DNA of 6,519 nt from a bacterium (lineage in GTDB: Bacteria; Bacteroidota; Bacteroidia; Cytophagales; Thermonemataceae): the NCBI GenBank assembly GCA_025362415.1, contig JANYGM010000297.1:1-6519 (forward strand). The letters run 5' to 3'. Made by a program: the position numbers and the translations under genes. Below, one piece after another: positions 4,665-6,519 of the stretch. The notes beneath the pieces are model-generated. The model searched no databases and had not been told where the DNA came from. It was given only the letters and a program-made list of their open reading frames with translations. How positions within the stretch are numbered: position 1 is the stretch's first letter; every line of letters starts with the position of its first letter.

Positions 4665-6176
4665 ATGAAATCTCTTTCAGAAATTCTCCAAAAAATTTCT
4701 TCAAAAAATACCATTTCAAATACTGAAATGCTGATTTCTGGTATTTGTCAAGATTCTAGGCAAGTGCAGAAAAATAGTCTTTTTGTGGCTACTCGTGGCA
4801 CACAGACTGACGGACATGCCTATATCTCAAAAGCCATAGAATTAGGCGCAACTGCTATTATTTGTGAAGATTTGCCTGCTGATTTGTCCATAAATTATAT
4901 TGATAATCAACAAATTAGATATATACAAGTACAAGATAGTGCAGAAGCATTGGGCATAGTGTCTGCTAATTTTTATGATAATCCTTCTGAAAAACTAAAA
5001 CTTGTGGCAGTTACTGGTACAAATGGCAAAACAACCTCCGTAACACTACTTTTTAATCTTTTTAGAGAACTTGGTTATAGTACGGGCTTGCTCTCTACCA
5101 TACAAAATCAAATCAATGACGAAGTGATTTTTGCCACCCATACCACTCCAGATGCACCACAACTCAATGCTTTGCTTGCTAAAATGGTGGCTGCTGGTTG
5201 TACGCATTGCTTTATGGAGGCAAGTTCTCACGCCATTGTGCAACGCAGAATAGCAGGAATTACGTTTGCAGGGGCGGTTTTTACGAATATTACCCACGAC
5301 CATTTGGATTTTCATAAGACTTTTGATGAATATATCAAAGCCAAAAAACGCCTTTTTGATGATTTGCCCAAAACAGCTTTTGCTCTCACCAACGCAGACG
5401 ACAAACGTGGCGCAGTAATGCTACAAAACACAAAAGCACAAAAATATAGCTTTGGTTTGTATAATATGGCAGATTTCAAGGCAAAACTAATGGACAATAC
5501 CCTGCAAGGAATGCAACTAGAAATCAACCAAAAACAGGTTTGGTGCAGGCTTATTGGTAGATTTAATGCGTATAATTTGATTGGTGCATTGGGGGTGGCT
5601 ATGCTTTTGGGTGAGGAAGAGGAAAATGTGTTAGAAGTGCTTTCTAGGCTACTTCCTGCACAAGGAAGATTTGAGCAGGTTTTCCCTAATAAAATCTCAA
5701 GTGAAAATTTTGACCAAAATCACCAAAATAATGCTCCTACCGCTATTGTGGACTATGCACATACGCCTGATGCACTTCAAAACGTGTTACAAACTATCAA
5801 AGATTTGAGAGAAGATAACCAACTGATTATTACGGTAGTAGGTTGTGGTGGGAATAGAGATAAGACAAAACGCCCAGAAATGGCTAAAATAGCATGTCAG
5901 ATGAGTAATATTGTTATTTTAACTTCTGATAATCCTCGTAATGAAGACCCAATGCAGATTTTGGCTGATATGCAAGAAAATCTATCTCCTATTGATAAAA
6001 AGAAAATTATTGTGATTGAAAATAGGAAAGATGCCATACAACACGCCACAAAAATAGCCACAAAAAATGACATTATTCTCGTAGCAGGAAAAGGACACGA
6101 AACTTACCAAGAAATCAAGGGAATTAAATATGATTTTGATGATAGAAAAGTACTAAGAAATGCAATGTCAAGTTAA
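4665..6176 (+). CDS. murE: UDP-N-acetylmuramoyl-tripeptide synthetase (meso-DAP-adding)
   Basis: MurE is a cytoplasmic ATP-dependent ligase that adds the third residue of the peptidoglycan stem peptide to UDP-MurNAc-L-Ala-D-Glu. The protein has 503 residues, as expected for the family. The N-terminal UDP-binding domain includes DSRQVQKNSLFVATRGTQTDG. The ATP loop is TGTNGKTT at 117-124. EASSHA and THDHLDFH follow in the central domain. Lys227 in YIKAKKRLF matches the lysine that is carbamylated in E. coli MurE. The C-terminal domain carries DNPR at 422-425, the motif that selects meso-diaminopimelate over lysine, and GKGHE near the end. I chose the ATG at 4665, where homologues start. An in-frame GTG at 4617 would add 16 residues encoded by the heptamer array and is unlikely. 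A predicted promoter lies in the gap to mrdA. Confidence 0.96.
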   Translation: MKSLSEILQKISSKNTISNTEMLISGICQDSRQVQKNSLFVATRGTQTDGHAYISKAIELGATAIICEDLPADLSINYIDNQQIRYIQVQDSAEALGIVSANFYDNPSEKLKLVAVTGTNGKTTSVTLLFNLFRELGYSTGLLSTIQNQINDEVIFATHTTPDAPQLNALLAKMVAAGCTHCFMEASSHAIVQRRIAGITFAGAVFTNITHDHLDFHKTFDEYIKAKKRLFDDLPKTAFALTNADDKRGAVMLQNTKAQKYSFGLYNMADFKAKLMDNTLQGMQLEINQKQVWCRLIGRFNAYNLIGALGVAMLLGEEEENVLEVLSRLLPAQGRFEQVFPNKISSENFDQNHQNNAPTAIVDYAHTPDALQNVLQTIKDLREDNQLIITVVGCGGNRDKTKRPEMAKIACQMSNIVILTSDNPRNEDPMQILADMQENLSPIDKKKIIVIENRKDAIQHATKIATKNDIILVAGKGHETYQEIKGIKYDFDDRKVLRNAMSS

Positions 6177-6254
6177 ACTATAAATGGGAAGATTTTTTGC
6201 AAATAAAGTTTAATAATCAAAATTTGTAAATGTTTAGGTAATACAAAATCAATC

Positions 6255-6279
6255 TCCAAAGTAATATAAATTCTTTGGA
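6255..6279. promoter_or_regulatory. 25-bp dyad over the -33 box of the AlbA_2 gene, possible operator
   Basis: TCCAAAG at 6255-6261 and CTTTGGA at 6273-6279 are perfect inverted arms around an 11-bp AT spacer. The right arm contains the TTTG of the predicted promoter. No T-tract follows, so it does not look like a murE terminator. A repressor site is the more natural reading, but this is inference. Confidence 0.4.
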
Positions 6280-6305
6280 AAAAAGCGTTATTTTTGGTAT
6301 GTTTG
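6274..6305 (+). promoter_or_regulatory. predicted promoter of the AlbA_2-domain gene
   Basis: TTTG at 6274-6277 and TATGTTTG at 6298-6305 are 20 nt apart, the same layout as the predicted murE promoter. A second TAnnTTTG match, TATTTTTG at 6289-6296, lies too close to the TTTG to be used with it. The leader would be about 32 nt long. Confidence 0.55.
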
Positions 6306-6343
6306 TGGTAAAAATATACATTTAAACTCAATATAACAAGATT

Positions 6344-6519
6344 ATGCAATTCAATATTGATTTAAAAGCATTATCAGCACGAGAAAGTGAGCAAGTAGAA
6401 TGGAAAGAAAATGGAAATGATAAGTTTATTGTAAGTAGTATTGTCAAAACAATTTCAGCTTTTGCCAATGATATAGCTAATTTTGGCGGCGGTTATGTGG
6501 TTTGTGGTGCAAAAGAAAC
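6344..6519 (+). CDS. AlbA_2 (Schlafen-like) domain protein, N-terminal fragment
   Basis: The frame opens at the ATG at 6344 and runs off the right edge after 58 complete codons. ESEQVEWKEN at residues 14-23, then IVKTISAFAND and GGGYVVCGAKE at 48-58, fit the opening of the AlbA_2 domain (ESxxxEFKE, then a helix with AFAN, then GGxxxxGV). This domain occurs in predicted transcriptional regulators with a RecG-like or divergent ATPase C-terminus and in some defence-linked proteins; here the C-terminal part is not visible, so the role cannot be stated. The gene is 167 bp from murE and has its own predicted promoter with an overlapping dyad, so it is probably not in the wall-synthesis transcript. 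Confidence 0.75.
   Translation, partial: MQFNIDLKALSARESEQVEWKENGNDKFIVSSIVKTISAFANDIANFGGGYVVCGAKE

Noticed and set aside
6196..6230. TTTGCAAAT/ATTTGTAAA hairpin as a murE terminator
   Set aside because: The stem is 9 bp, almost all A-T, with a 17-nt loop and no T-tract after it, so it is too weak to call.

Overview
The window looks like chromosomal DNA of a low-GC member of the Bacteroidota, plausibly of the Cytophagales. The grounds are: strongly AT-rich intergenic DNA; genes starting without a clear Shine-Dalgarno sequence; several matches to the Bacteroidota promoter signature (TTTG about 20 nt before TAnnTTTG); and a RicT/PSP1 protein with the Cys-rich N-terminus and CNKLxxFDWL segment that I recall from Bacteroidota homologues. 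The assignment is inference from these signals; no database search was possible.

Layout. The left part is on the minus strand: a ricT-like PSP1-domain gene cut by the left edge (1-713), a 457-bp gap with a palindromic repeat element (867-1060) and a terminator (1077-1128), then trxA (1171-1491). A 339-bp divergent gap separates trxA from the plus-strand genes: ispF (1831-2310), mrdA/PBP2 (2483-4507), murE (4665-6176), and the start of an AlbA_2/Schlafen-type gene cut by the right edge (6344-6519).

Functionally, ispF (isoprenoid precursors, hence the undecaprenyl carrier), mrdA (elongation transpeptidase) and murE (cytoplasmic ligase adding meso-DAP) all serve peptidoglycan synthesis. Thioredoxin and the RicT-like protein are housekeeping or regulatory genes. 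The AlbA_2 gene is probably unrelated and has its own predicted promoter.

The most unusual structure lies between the genes. Each of the three gaps in front of ispF, mrdA and murE carries 7-bp-period tandem repeats. A purine-rich array lies on the left of the gap. An array roughly complementary to it (TTCACAA, TTCCTAA or CTCACAA units) lies on the right and ends only 7 to 12 nt before the start codon. The period of 7 is kept although the unit sequence changes. Two copies of an array-plus-GAATGAATACAAATA module lie in inverted orientation around ispF. The gap before the AlbA_2 gene has no such arrays.
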